Positions 30,019 to 38,609 of a DNA stretch of 38,609 bases are shown here, piece after piece. The position numbers were made by a program, and so were the translations under genes. The notes below the pieces were generated by a model that was given only the letters and a program-made list of their open reading frames with translations, was not told where the DNA came from and made no database searches. The stretch comes from Isotricha intestinalis (Eukaryota; Ciliophora; Litostomatea; Vestibuliferida; Isotrichidae), in contig JAJJLU010000475.1 of NCBI GenBank assembly GCA_023807065.1, forward strand, positions 1 through 38,609, in the 5' to 3' direction. Every line of letters starts with the position of its first letter. Position 1 is the stretch's first letter.

Positions 30019-30941
30019 ATATATTAAAAATTTATATTTTTATAATTTAATCTTTAATTTTACATATTTTTTCTAATAAAGTAAATAAATAAAAGAAACA
30101 TGGTGTTTTTATTAGTTTATATTTTAGGAAAACTTTAAATCCTATTATAACACATAAAATTATAGATAATAATTTTTTTTATTTTGAAACAATTGATGAT
30201 AATTAAATAATATAATAATAAAATAATAAAATTTTGTTTAATAATAAATAGGGTCAAATTATTTTAAATGAAATAATTCAAGAATTTCTTAAAGAAAAGT
30301 ATTGAACATTAGAATTTGAAAACTATATTGTGATAAAATTTTCAAAGAATTAATTACTTTTGAAAAAGAAATATTGTGAAAAAATAAATTTTCAGCCATT
30401 TAACTTGAACATTTAGCACCAAAAGAAACATTAATTAGATACAAAATTAATTTAAATATTTTACAAATTTTTTCATAATAACAATGAATGAAAAGTATTT
30501 CTTTTTAAAATTTTGAGAAAAAATGACATTTATATAAAAACCTTTCTTTAAAATGAAAAATAAAATAACCATTATTCAATTATGGATAAAATATAAAAAA
30601 TCGGAATTGACTTCAAAATTAAAATAATCATTTTAAAGAAAAAACTACCTTTGAGTAAGGAAAATGATTATGAAAATAAATTAATGAAATTAAACCAGTA
30701 TAATTGATAAAAATGAAATAATAAATAATATTTAAATTTTTATTTTAAAAACAAACAGCTAAGGAGTTTTAATTTTTACTATTTTATTGTATATATTGAT
30801 AAAAAGAAAGATAATAAAACACAAAAAAATAAAAATATTAATAATGATATTCTATTTAAAAAGATATTCAATATAAAAATAAAGAAGAGAATAAATAATT
30901 TTATTTATATTGATTTTTATTAATTTTTTTTAAAATTTTAA
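30019..30941. other. Spacer between RSPH14-like gene and paralogue B
   Basis: About 920 AT-rich bases. The middle part (30252-30620) carries the coding remnants described in the next entry. The flanks show only low-complexity AT sequence. A dense A/T tract directly precedes the ATG at 30942. Confidence 0.3.
30252..30620 (+). pseudogene. Decayed gene, faintly Tctex-like
   Basis: Three short plus-strand frames in different registers read like former coding sequence: QIILNEIIQEFLKEKY before a TGA; CDKIFKELITFEKEIL before another TGA; and HLAPKETLIRYKINLNILQI before TAA. The order (I..E.L.EKY, then a C..I helix, then RYK..) recalls Tctex-type dynein light chains. The match is weak and the reading frames are broken, so the family hint should be taken as a guess. 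Confidence 0.22.
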
Positions 30942-33900
30942 ATGTATTATTTTGTCTTCATAATATATGGAGTTTGTTTATCAAATATCATTTGTTTTTC
31001 AAAAGAAAAAGAAAAATTAAAAAATCAAAGGGATATATATTTGAAAAAGCTAAAGATAAAGAATAAAAACATAAAAAATTTTTCAAAATTTTCAAATAAA
31101 ATAATTTTTAAAAGAAAATTAGATGACACACCTTGTGATTCTTCATGTACTGACTGTAATGCAAAAGAAGATGAATACTGGGATGAATTAGAATCACAAT
31201 GTAAGAAAATAATTGAGGGATATTTTGTAGATGAAGGAAATTTCCAAAAAATATTAAAAAAGTGTTATCCAACTTGTAAAACCTGTAAAGGAGAAGGAAA
31301 TTATGAAAAACATAATTGTGATGTTTGTAACACCGATTTAGGATATTTTCCTAAAGAGAATGAAGAAAAGCCAAAAAATTGCTTTCCCAAAAATCAAAAT
31401 ATTGATCACTTTTATTTTGATTCAACTTTATTTAGAAAATGTGAAGATGGTTGTCTTAAATGTTCAAATTATTCAATGAATGAAAATTATTATAAATGTG
31501 AAAAATGTGATTACAAAAAAGATTATTATCCACAATTAAATGAATTAAATAATAATAGAGTACACTGTATGAAATATGATGAAATCCTGGAGAATCATCT
31601 TTATTTAATAGGAGAAAGGTATTCTGAAGATTCATATATTGGAGGTGAATGTTACTCAAAATGTAATTCATGTTTTAGAGGAGGAAATGAAAAAGAACAT
31701 AACTGTATAGATTGTAGAAGTGGATTTTATAAAAGTTTAGATGATCCAACAATGTGTTTATGTGAAAATTTTTCTGAAGATAATGAATGTTCATTTTCAT
31801 GTAGTTCTTCCTATAAACATAAAAAATTTAATGTTTTATTTCAAGGAGATTGTATTCATGATTGTTTTCAATCTGAATATAAATATATTTATAATTACCA
31901 ATGTTTTGATGAATGTCCAAATGGAACTTCTCCAAATTACAGAAATGAATGTATAGATCAAAATAAATGTGTAATTAACATGCATCAAACAAAAATTGAA
32001 TTAAAATCATTAAATCAAAAACTCTTTAATTCTATGCTTCTTTCATATATGAATGAGTTTTTAAACAATGTGACACATATTAAATATATTTATCCTGAAG
32101 ATAATTCATATTCTATAACAATATATAAAAATTATGAATGTTTAAGGTCATTGAAAGAATATCCTTTTTCAAAACTTTATATTAATGAAGAATGTCTATC
32201 TGCATTAAGAATTAATGAAGGAATATCAAAAGATATTCCATTTATAATTTTAATTTTTGAAATAAAGAGGGATAATTATCAACCTCCTCAAGTTCAATTT
32301 TTAATTTACAATTCTTTAACTGGAAATCCAGTTAAAGATTTCAAAGTATGTGAAGAACAATATAATATAACATTAATTCATAATTTCAAAAATATGGGAA
32401 TTGATTTAGAAAAAGGAAAAACACTTTATGAGAAATATGGAATTAATATTTTTAATGAATCTGAATTATTCTTTACTGACAAATGTAAAACAAATTTTTT
32501 TAATGATAAATATGATATGATTTTAAAAGATAGATATGAATTATTTTATCAAAATTTTTCTTTTTGTGATGATGAATGTACTGAATTAAAAAAAGATTAT
32601 GAAAATTATGAAGTTTATTGTAATTGTTATTTTAAAACTTCATTATCATTGGATAAAAAAAATAATATTGAAAGAAAAAAAATATATAAATTTCGAATAG
32701 GATTTTTAACTTTTGATTGTCTAAAATGTTATAAAAAAATTATAAAACAATTTTATAAAGTAAGAGGAAGCATTATTACATTAATATTTTTATTTTTAGA
32801 ATTTTTTTTATTTATTATATATTTATGTTTTGGAATTACACCTATAAAACAATTTTTAGGACTCTCACTTAAACCAAATCCTCCAAAACATAATTATTTA
32901 ATAAATCAGGGAGAAAAAGAAGATTATCAAAGTAGTGAAAGAAAAATTAATAAATTAAGAGGTAGTAATATTCATTCAAAAATTATTATAAAAGATTTAA
33001 ATATTTTTAAAAGTTATCAGAATAAAGAAAATGAAAAGAAAAATAATCTAGATTATGGAAATCTAATTCAGGTAAAAGAAGGTGATGATTATCAATTTTT
33101 TTTTAAAGAAGACCAGAAAAAAAAAACAAAAAAAGTAATAACACCAAAACCAGAGCCCCAAATTCAAATAAAACCAAAACCAAAACCAAAACCAAAACCA
33201 ATAATTAAAAAGCCAAAATATATCCAATCAAATTTAATTAGTTTTAGCTTAAACATTCCAATTATTAATAACACTCCAATAGATAATAAAAATAAAGAAA
33301 ATGAAATGAAAGATGATTTAAAATTAACGATAATTGATGATAATAAAAATAAAGAAAATCCAAAAGATCAATTTGAACTTGGAAAAAAATTAGATTTCTC
33401 AGAATATAAAAATCCAGAATTAGAATATTATAATAGTGATGATGAATATAAAGATTTTGATAATAATAATAAAGTCAATCAAGTGGTTAATCAACATTCT
33501 TTTACTCTTTTAAGAATTGGTAAAGGTCCTTTGGCAATTTCAAAAATTATAGATGAAAAAGATGGATTTAATGTTAAATATAATATGAATGCACCTTATG
33601 ATGTTATGTATGGAAATTATATAAGATTAAATCATTTAAATTATAAAGATGCTGTTATATTAGATCATAGGAGTTTTAAGGTGTTTTTTAAAAGACAACT
33701 ATTTGCTCGACAAACTTTCCTATATACTTTTTGTTATAAAAACCCTTTAGATTCAAAATTTATAAGAATTATTATATTATTATTCAAATTTGTTATTTGT
33801 ATACTTTTAAATGTTATTTGTTTTACGAAAATATATATTTCAAAAAAATATCATTTACAAGCTAAAAATAATATTAAATATTATTTTAAACATGGTTGGA

Positions 33901-34304
33901 TAAGATTAATCATAAGTTTTCTAGTTCTTATATTAATAGATTTTTTAATAAGATTAACGAGAATTTCAGGATATAGAATTTTAAAATTAATACAAATTTT
34001 CTCTAATAAAAAAAAAATTGAAAGATTGGTTGTTCAAGAATTTGAAAATATTCTATTTTTAAATATTTTAATACCAATATTAGCTTTAATTATTGGTTTT
34101 TACACTTGGTTTCATGTAACTTGTTTTTCTTATGTTTACAAACATTCAGAGCTTGATTTATTTTTTGGAAGTTTAATGACTTTTCTTTTAAATGAAATTT
34201 TTCAACTTTTAATAACAATAATTGCAAGTATCTCAAGAATATTTGGATTAAAACATAATAGTGAATGTTCTTATTATTTTAGTTTATTCCTAACTTTAGA
34301 ATAA
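30942..34304 (+). CDS. Giant Cys-rich multi-pass surface protein (paralogue B)
   Basis: 1120 residues, a paralogue of the gene at 24253-28800 on the opposite strand. Signal peptide MYYFVFIIYGVCLSNIICFS. A short basic leader replaces A's 400-residue ectodomain. Cys-rich repeats at ~65-345 (CYPTCKTCKGEG, CEDGCLKC, CYSKCNSC, YNYQCFDECPNGT) parallel A. Helix ~608-632 is followed by a cytosolic loop to ~890 with a KPKPKPKPKP tract and two segments shared with A (LIQVKEGDDYQFFF and SKIIDEK). The C-terminal membrane bundle (~935-1115) ends in HNSECSYYFS, like A. B therefore lacks the N-terminal domain but keeps the core. Its stop is 42 bp before the next plus-strand ATG. Confidence 0.8.
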   Translation: MYYFVFIIYGVCLSNIICFSKEKEKLKNQRDIYLKKLKIKNKNIKNFSKFSNKIIFKRKLDDTPCDSSCTDCNAKEDEYWDELESQCKKIIEGYFVDEGNFQKILKKCYPTCKTCKGEGNYEKHNCDVCNTDLGYFPKENEEKPKNCFPKNQNIDHFYFDSTLFRKCEDGCLKCSNYSMNENYYKCEKCDYKKDYYPQLNELNNNRVHCMKYDEILENHLYLIGERYSEDSYIGGECYSKCNSCFRGGNEKEHNCIDCRSGFYKSLDDPTMCLCENFSEDNECSFSCSSSYKHKKFNVLFQGDCIHDCFQSEYKYIYNYQCFDECPNGTSPNYRNECIDQNKCVINMHQTKIELKSLNQKLFNSMLLSYMNEFLNNVTHIKYIYPEDNSYSITIYKNYECLRSLKEYPFSKLYINEECLSALRINEGISKDIPFIILIFEIKRDNYQPPQVQFLIYNSLTGNPVKDFKVCEEQYNITLIHNFKNMGIDLEKGKTLYEKYGINIFNESELFFTDKCKTNFFNDKYDMILKDRYELFYQNFSFCDDECTELKKDYENYEVYCNCYFKTSLSLDKKNNIERKKIYKFRIGFLTFDCLKCYKKIIKQFYKVRGSIITLIFLFLEFFLFIIYLCFGITPIKQFLGLSLKPNPPKHNYLINQGEKEDYQSSERKINKLRGSNIHSKIIIKDLNIFKSYQNKENEKKNNLDYGNLIQVKEGDDYQFFFKEDQKKKTKKVITPKPEPQIQIKPKPKPKPKPIIKKPKYIQSNLISFSLNIPIINNTPIDNKNKENEMKDDLKLTIIDDNKNKENPKDQFELGKKLDFSEYKNPELEYYNSDDEYKDFDNNNKVNQVVNQHSFTLLRIGKGPLAISKIIDEKDGFNVKYNMNAPYDVMYGNYIRLNHLNYKDAVILDHRSFKVFFKRQLFARQTFLYTFCYKNPLDSKFIRIIILLFKFVICILLNVICFTKIYISKKYHLQAKNNIKYYFKHGWIRLIISFLVLILIDFLIRLTRISGYRILKLIQIFSNKKKIERLVVQEFENILFLNILIPILALIIGFYTWFHVTCFSYVYKHSELDLFFGSLMTFLLNEIFQLLITIIASISRIFGLKHNSECSYYFSLFLTLE

Positions 34305-34346
34305 TAATTTAAAATTATTTTTTTTTCAAATAATTAATAATTTAAT

Positions 34347-35063
34347 ATGGAAATTATTGAAGAATTTAATAAAGATTCTTATTTAGAAAAATTAAGAAAA
34401 CGGTTAAAGCAAATGAAAGTTGAAAGAAAAATTATAGAAAATGAAGTGAAACATATGAATATACACTTAGAAAATTTAAAACAAACAAATAATAATAATT
34501 TAAATACAATAAAAAAAGTACAAAGAAAAACCGAAGAAAAAATAGATAAATTGAATAATTACTTACAAAAAATAAAAATTAATCAATATCTTAAAGAAGA
34601 AAATAAAAAGAATTTAGAAGAAAAAAGAAAAAAAAATGAAAAATTAAGAAATAGTCTTTGGGACAAAAAAAAATATGAAAAATATATAGAAGAAAAGAAT
34701 AATCAAATTCTATTATCTAAATTAAGAAATGAATATAATAAAGAATTAAGTAAATATCTGAAAAATATAGAAATAGAAAAAAATAGACATAAAGTAGAAA
34801 ATGTTAAACAACAAATTTTTTCTTTTAAAGAAAATAAAAAGAAAAAAATTATAGAAAAAAGAAAAGAAATTGCAAAAGAACTTGAAGATAAATTAATTAG
34901 AGAATATAAAATAAAAGAAGAATTTCAAAAAGAAAAAGAAAAAATTGAAAATGAAAGTAATAAATTAATTTATGAAGTTGAAAAATCAGGTAAAAAAAAG
35001 AGAAAATGTATTGAAGAATATAATCAATTAAGTCTTGATAAATTATATTATAACAATGATTAA
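34347..35063 (+). CDS. Small coiled-coil protein
   Basis: 238 residues, ATG 42 bp after the stop of paralogue B. Almost entirely charged helix with heptad character, rich in Lys, Glu and Asn: EEFNKDSYLEKLRKRLKQMK at the start, a long middle helix, and EKSGKKKRKCIEEYNQLSLD near the end. There is no signal, membrane helix or recognisable domain. The family is unknown. It converges with the GTPase-SHIPPO gene, 150 bp between stops. Structural or axonemal roles are common for such proteins but cannot be assigned here. Confidence 0.65.
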   Translation: MEIIEEFNKDSYLEKLRKRLKQMKVERKIIENEVKHMNIHLENLKQTNNNNLNTIKKVQRKTEEKIDKLNNYLQKIKINQYLKEENKKNLEEKRKKNEKLRNSLWDKKKYEKYIEEKNNQILLSKLRNEYNKELSKYLKNIEIEKNRHKVENVKQQIFSFKENKKKKIIEKRKEIAKELEDKLIREYKIKEEFQKEKEKIENESNKLIYEVEKSGKKKRKCIEEYNQLSLDKLYYNND

Positions 35064-35213
35064 TTTATATTCTATTTTAAACAAGCTATTTTTATAAAAT
35101 GTATATATTATTAATTAAATAAAAATTATTTTTTGTGATTAAATTTAAAAGAAATACTTAAAAATTTCAATTTCATAATATAATATATTTTTTAAAATAT
35201 TTTAAAACATAAT

Positions 35214-38200
35214 TAATCTTCCTCAACAGGTTCTTCAAAATTAATTTCTTCTTCACCATTATTATTAATTTGAACAGGGTCTTCAGGTTTAGTATTAATT
35301 TCTTGAGGTTCAGTATATCCTACTACTTCTTCTTTATTATCATTTTTAATTTGAACTGGATCATCAGGTTTAGTATTAGTTTCTTGAGGTTCAGTATATC
35401 CTACTACTTCTTCTTTATTATCATTTTTAATTTGAACTGGATCTTCAGGTTTAGTATTATTTTCTTGAGGTTCAGTATATCCAACAACTTCTTCTTTATT
35501 TTCACCATCATTTTTAATTTGAACTGGATCTTCTGGTCTAGTATTATTATTATCTGGTATTTGATTTTCCTGTTCAACTTCTTCTTTATTATCATTTTTA
35601 ATTTGAACTGGGTCTTCTGGTTTAGTATTATTATCTTTATTTTCAATCATATTTACTTCTTCTACTTTCATGGGTCCTTCATTTTTTATTTCAATTAAAT
35701 TATCATCAACTTCATTTACTTCAGTTTTAGGTTCTTCTTCTTTTTTAACTTCAGTTTGATGAGTTTCAATTTCTGTAGTTTCATTTCTAATATTTTGTAT
35801 TTCTTCTCCAATTTCACTTTTTTCTCTACTTTCAGGAACTTCATTTCTTTGATCTTTAAATTCATCCATATAATTATTTATACTTGTTCCAGTAACTGTT
35901 TTTTGTTTTTCATCTTTTTTTTTTTCTTTTTCATCTTTTTTATTTAATTCATTTAATTTCTTTTGATTATTAATTTTTTGATATTTTTCAATAATTTCAT
36001 CAGCAAACCCTTTAACTAAATATTGTCCAGGTCCAGGATTATTTTTATTACTATCATCAAAACCAGTTCTTTGAGATTTAGAATCATAAATAGATTTTTT
36101 TGAAAAATCACTTCTATCTGCAAGTGGGTTTTTATTTTCTTTTTCTTTCTCTTCATCTTCATTAATAATATTTTGTTTATTTTTAATTAATTCATTATAT
36201 TTATCAAAACGTTCTTCAGTTCCAAAAGTAAAAGCAGGAACTTTCCATCTAATAGCATTAATATTTGGATTAGGTAAATTATCATGATCAACTTCAATTT
36301 GTCTTCCATTAATTGAAAAGTAATTCATATTTGCATTATTGCTATTATCATGTCTAATTTTTTTATGATCATGTCTTCCTTTAATTGAAAAAGCAGGTGC
36401 TTTTTCTTCTACTTGATTATAATTAACAGGAGGAGGATAATTTTCCATTTCTTCAGCATTATTTTTATAATATTGTCTAAATAATAATTTATGAAATTCA
36501 TCTTCTTCTTCTTTAATTGATTTCATTAATTCATCATGTCTTTCTTTTCTTGCTTTACTATAATCTATGAATCTTTGTAATCTTTCATTTCTTTCTGATA
36601 ATTTTTGATTTTCTTTAAATCTTTCAAATTTTTCTTCATCAAAAACTTTTTCTGGTTTTTCTGGAATATTTTTTAAAACATGATCTCTATATCTCGGAGC
36701 ATAACCATTTGAAAATTCTTTTTGTTTTTCAACTATTTTATCAAAATCACTTTTAGCAACTACAAAAGGAGCATTATTAATTTCTTTATCTTTGTATTTT
36801 CTTTTACCTAAAATAATAGCTCCTTTTTTTGGATTTAATAAACTTCCTCTTATATCATATAATTGAGGAGGTACATATTTTTTTTCATTTTCTTTTTTTA
36901 TCATTTCTTTTATTTCCGTATGATTATTTGATCTTGCTATAAATTTAGAATTATTACCATAAACTACATCTAAAAATCTTTGTTTTGCTTTTTGTTCATC
37001 ATATTCTTTATATCTATCTTTATAATTTTGAGATTTTGCTAAATATTCTTGGTTTAATTTTTCATAATTTTTATCTCTCATTTCTAAAAATTTTTCCATT
37101 TTATTTTTTCTTTCATCAAGTAAATTTTGTTGATATTGGTATCTTCTATTACTTATTTCATCAAAATATTTTTGATCTCTGTTTTTAAGAGTAAATGGTT
37201 GATTTATTGAAGAAAGAACATTATCTCCAAAAGCATCCATATATTCTTTATTTCTTTTTTCTATTAATTTTAATCTTTCTTCTTTAAAATTATATTTACA
37301 TGGTGCTCCTCCCATAGTATATGAATTTTTAGCATTATTTCCATTCAAATTATTTTCTGTTTTACTTTTAAATTGAGAACGTTTAGATGCTTTTCTTTTA
37401 TTTTCTTCAAATTCATTTTTTTTTCTTTCTTCTTCTTTTTTATTTGTATAAAATAAAGGTCCTTGTTTATTTACAAATATTTTATTTGTAAAACGTTTTT
37501 TTTTATCATTTAATATATCATTTCTTTCTTCAATTGAAGAAAATTCATAAATATCTGTATTATACTGATTTGGTCCTGGAATATCATTTTCAGTTTCCAT
37601 TCCTACTCTTTTTGCTTTATTAAAAGTAAATTTATTTTCTAAAATTTTCTTTAATTTATCTTTGTCGTAAACAACATCTCCTTGAACACAACCTTCGATT
37701 AATTCATTTAAAAATTTAGAAAAATTAAAATGCAATTTATTTGAAATTTCAAATTTTTTAAAATTTGAATCTAATTTAAAAAAAGAAGCAATTTTCTCAT
37801 TATCTTCCTTACTATATAACATTTTTTTTTCAGATTTATTTCCAATAATAATGCACTTAGCTTTATTTTCATTCAATTTAAATTTTCTATTAAGTGAATC
37901 ATAATATAACATCATTCTTTCAAAAGTGGTAAAATCACTTAAATCATACATAAATAAAAATATATCTTCATTAATATTTTTTTCATTATCACTTTGTAAC
38001 ATTCTTAAATAATTGAGAATGCATCTTTTAGTCATTGAAAATTTAATATGATATTCATGAACAATTTCTTCATCATCATCATCAGAAGAAACATCTTCAT
38101 CAATTTTACATTCAGTAGCTCCATCTATAATAAATGCTTGTAATGTTAAAGTAATAGAACCTAATTTAAATTCTAATTGATTTGATGATGGAGGAGGAAT

Positions 38201-38423
38201 ATATATTGGCTCTTTTTTTTTTGGAATTTCATCTTGATTTTCATCTTCTTCTTCCTCTTTTTTTGGCTTTTTTTCCTCTTTTGGCTTAAATTTATTTTTG
38301 TTTTTATGTGAATGTGTACATGACATTGAATTTATACGAGATATAAATGTTTTTTTACCTACTCCTTCATCACCTATTACAAATAGATTTATTGTTATTA
38401 AATTTTTATCTTCGTTTGACATT
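35214..38423 (-). CDS. Atypical GTPase-like domain fused to SHIPPO (STPGR) repeats
   Basis: 1069 residues. Residues 1-~260 look like a small Ras/Rab-type GTPase: a beta strand and P-loop GDEGVGKKT (17-25), a Lys/Glu-rich insert (~36-80), IIDGATE (98-104) at the DxxG position, a FLFMYDLSDF strand, and IIGNKSEKK (G4, NKSE at 195-198). Residues ~275-800 carry SHIPPO/STPGR-like units: DIPGPNQYNT, GAPCKYNF, APAFSIKGR, VPAFTFGTEERF and NPGPGQYLVKG, separated by charged coils. The tail (~940-1065) holds five copies of a [KR]P[ED]DPVQI[KN]N unit with EEVVGYTEPQE linkers. SHIPPO proteins bind or line ciliary microtubules (ODF3/CIMAP type). Switch and G motifs are non-canonical (Lys in place of the P-loop Ser/Thr). 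The start codon lies ~157 bp from the telomere. Strand positions were read from the stop and start codons directly. Confidence 0.75.
35225..35640 (-). repeat. Degenerate tandem coding repeat in the GTPase-SHIPPO gene
   Basis: The 3' end of the gene contains five nearly identical coding units around KPEDPVQIKND, three of them linked by NKEEVVGYTEPQE-type spacers, giving a period of roughly 80-90 bases. The three most alike units (about 35275-35520) match closely at the DNA level, which suggests recent unequal exchange or slippage. Acidic, proline-containing repeats like this are usually disordered tails. Confidence 0.75.
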
Positions 38424-38580
38424 TTTTAATTATGTTTTTTTATGAATTCATTTTTTTGTAAGTTATAATTTTAAAAAGTATTTTTTTCCAAATTAATTAT
38501 TTTTACTATTTATATATTATTTATTTTATTTTTAATTAAATAGAAAAAATTAATATAAATATAATAAATATATAGAAATA
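38424..38580. promoter_or_regulatory. Subtelomeric promoter spacer
   Basis: 157 bases of AT-rich sequence between the start codon of the minus-strand GTPase-SHIPPO gene and the telomere repeats. It must hold the complete promoter and 5' UTR, unless the locus continues through internal telomere-like repeats. No named element is visible. Confidence 0.45.
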
Positions 38581-38609
38581 ATTGGGGATTGGGGATTGGG
38601 GATTGGGGA
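38581..38609 (+). repeat. Telomeric repeats, ATTGGGG x4
   Basis: Four perfect copies of ATTGGGG plus one base, running to the window end, with the G-rich strand 5' to 3' toward the terminus as expected for a right-hand chromosome end. The unit equals GGGGATT in another phase. G4-type units are typical of ciliates (GGGGTT in Tetrahymena); this variant contains one A. The surrounding genome is almost free of G runs, so chance is unlikely. Confidence 0.85.

Noticed and set aside
30252..30620. Confident call of a Tctex dynein light chain
   Set aside because: Only three short out-of-frame stretches hint at it. The similarity is too weak to name the gene.
35270..35698. Plus-strand frame of about 142 residues with repeated Phe/Ile blocks
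   Set aside because: It is antisense to the tandem repeats of the GTPase-SHIPPO gene. Its repetition simply mirrors the real repeat.
4457..38423. Reassignment of TAA/TAG to glutamine as in many ciliates
   Set aside because: All real genes end in TAA at sensible family lengths and use CAA for Gln. Conserved proteins are uninterrupted by TAA or TAG.

Overview
The window is a very AT-rich piece of a eukaryotic microbial genome that ends at a chromosome end. The last 29 bases (38581-38609) are four copies of a G-rich 7-mer, ATTGGGG, with the G-rich strand running outward, as in a telomere. Genes are dense, essentially intronless and lie on both strands. Every intact gene stops with TAA, and Gln is CAA/CAG, so TAA and TAG are not reassigned. 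Several products are ciliary: an ODA16/DAW1-like WD40 protein, an AK8-like double adenylate kinase, an ARM-repeat protein resembling radial spoke protein RSPH14, and a SHIPPO-repeat protein fused to a GTPase-like domain. With giant Cys-rich membrane proteins and G4-type telomere repeats, this best suggests a ciliate macronuclear chromosome from a lineage with (nearly) standard code, possibly a litostome/rumen-type ciliate. That assignment is inference.

Layout. 1-846: minisatellite with about 30-bp units. 854-1893: graveyard of broken genes, including a frameshifted centrin remnant. 2538-3725 (-): a two-domain YeeE/YedE membrane transporter interrupted by one in-frame TGA. 4457-5653 (+): Asn-rich protein. 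5830-10149 (-): ODA16-like, ankyrin-repeat and K/E-rich coiled-coil proteins. 11411-12880 (+): AK8-like kinase. 13265-15637 (+): DUF726/TMCO4-type alpha/beta hydrolase. 15741-20934 (-): two type I membrane aspartyl-protease homologues that have lost catalytic motifs, flanking an orphan propeller-like protein. 21518-21679: a docking-domain (RIIa-like) fragment. 22171-22755 (+): a class-II/4EHP-like eIF4E. 24253-34304: two paralogous giant Cys-rich multi-pass proteins in inverted orientation around an RSPH14-like gene. 34347-35063 (+): a small coiled-coil protein. 35214-38423 (-): the GTPase-SHIPPO fusion, whose start codon is about 157 bp from the telomere.

Together, about a third of the genes look axonemal (dynein import/assembly, nucleotide homeostasis, radial spoke, microtubule inner/associated SHIPPO protein) and another third are secretory-pathway surface proteins. 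The long spacers are more AT-rich and hold several decayed coding remnants (854-1893, 10735-10950, 17289-17396, 21518-21679, 22902-23190, 30252-30620). No tRNA, rRNA, CRISPR or transposase was recognised. The points most worth following up are the in-frame TGA combined with exclusive TAA stops, the catalytically dead protease pair with a shared cytoplasmic tail, the inverted receptor-like paralogues, and the GTPase-SHIPPO fusion next to the telomere.
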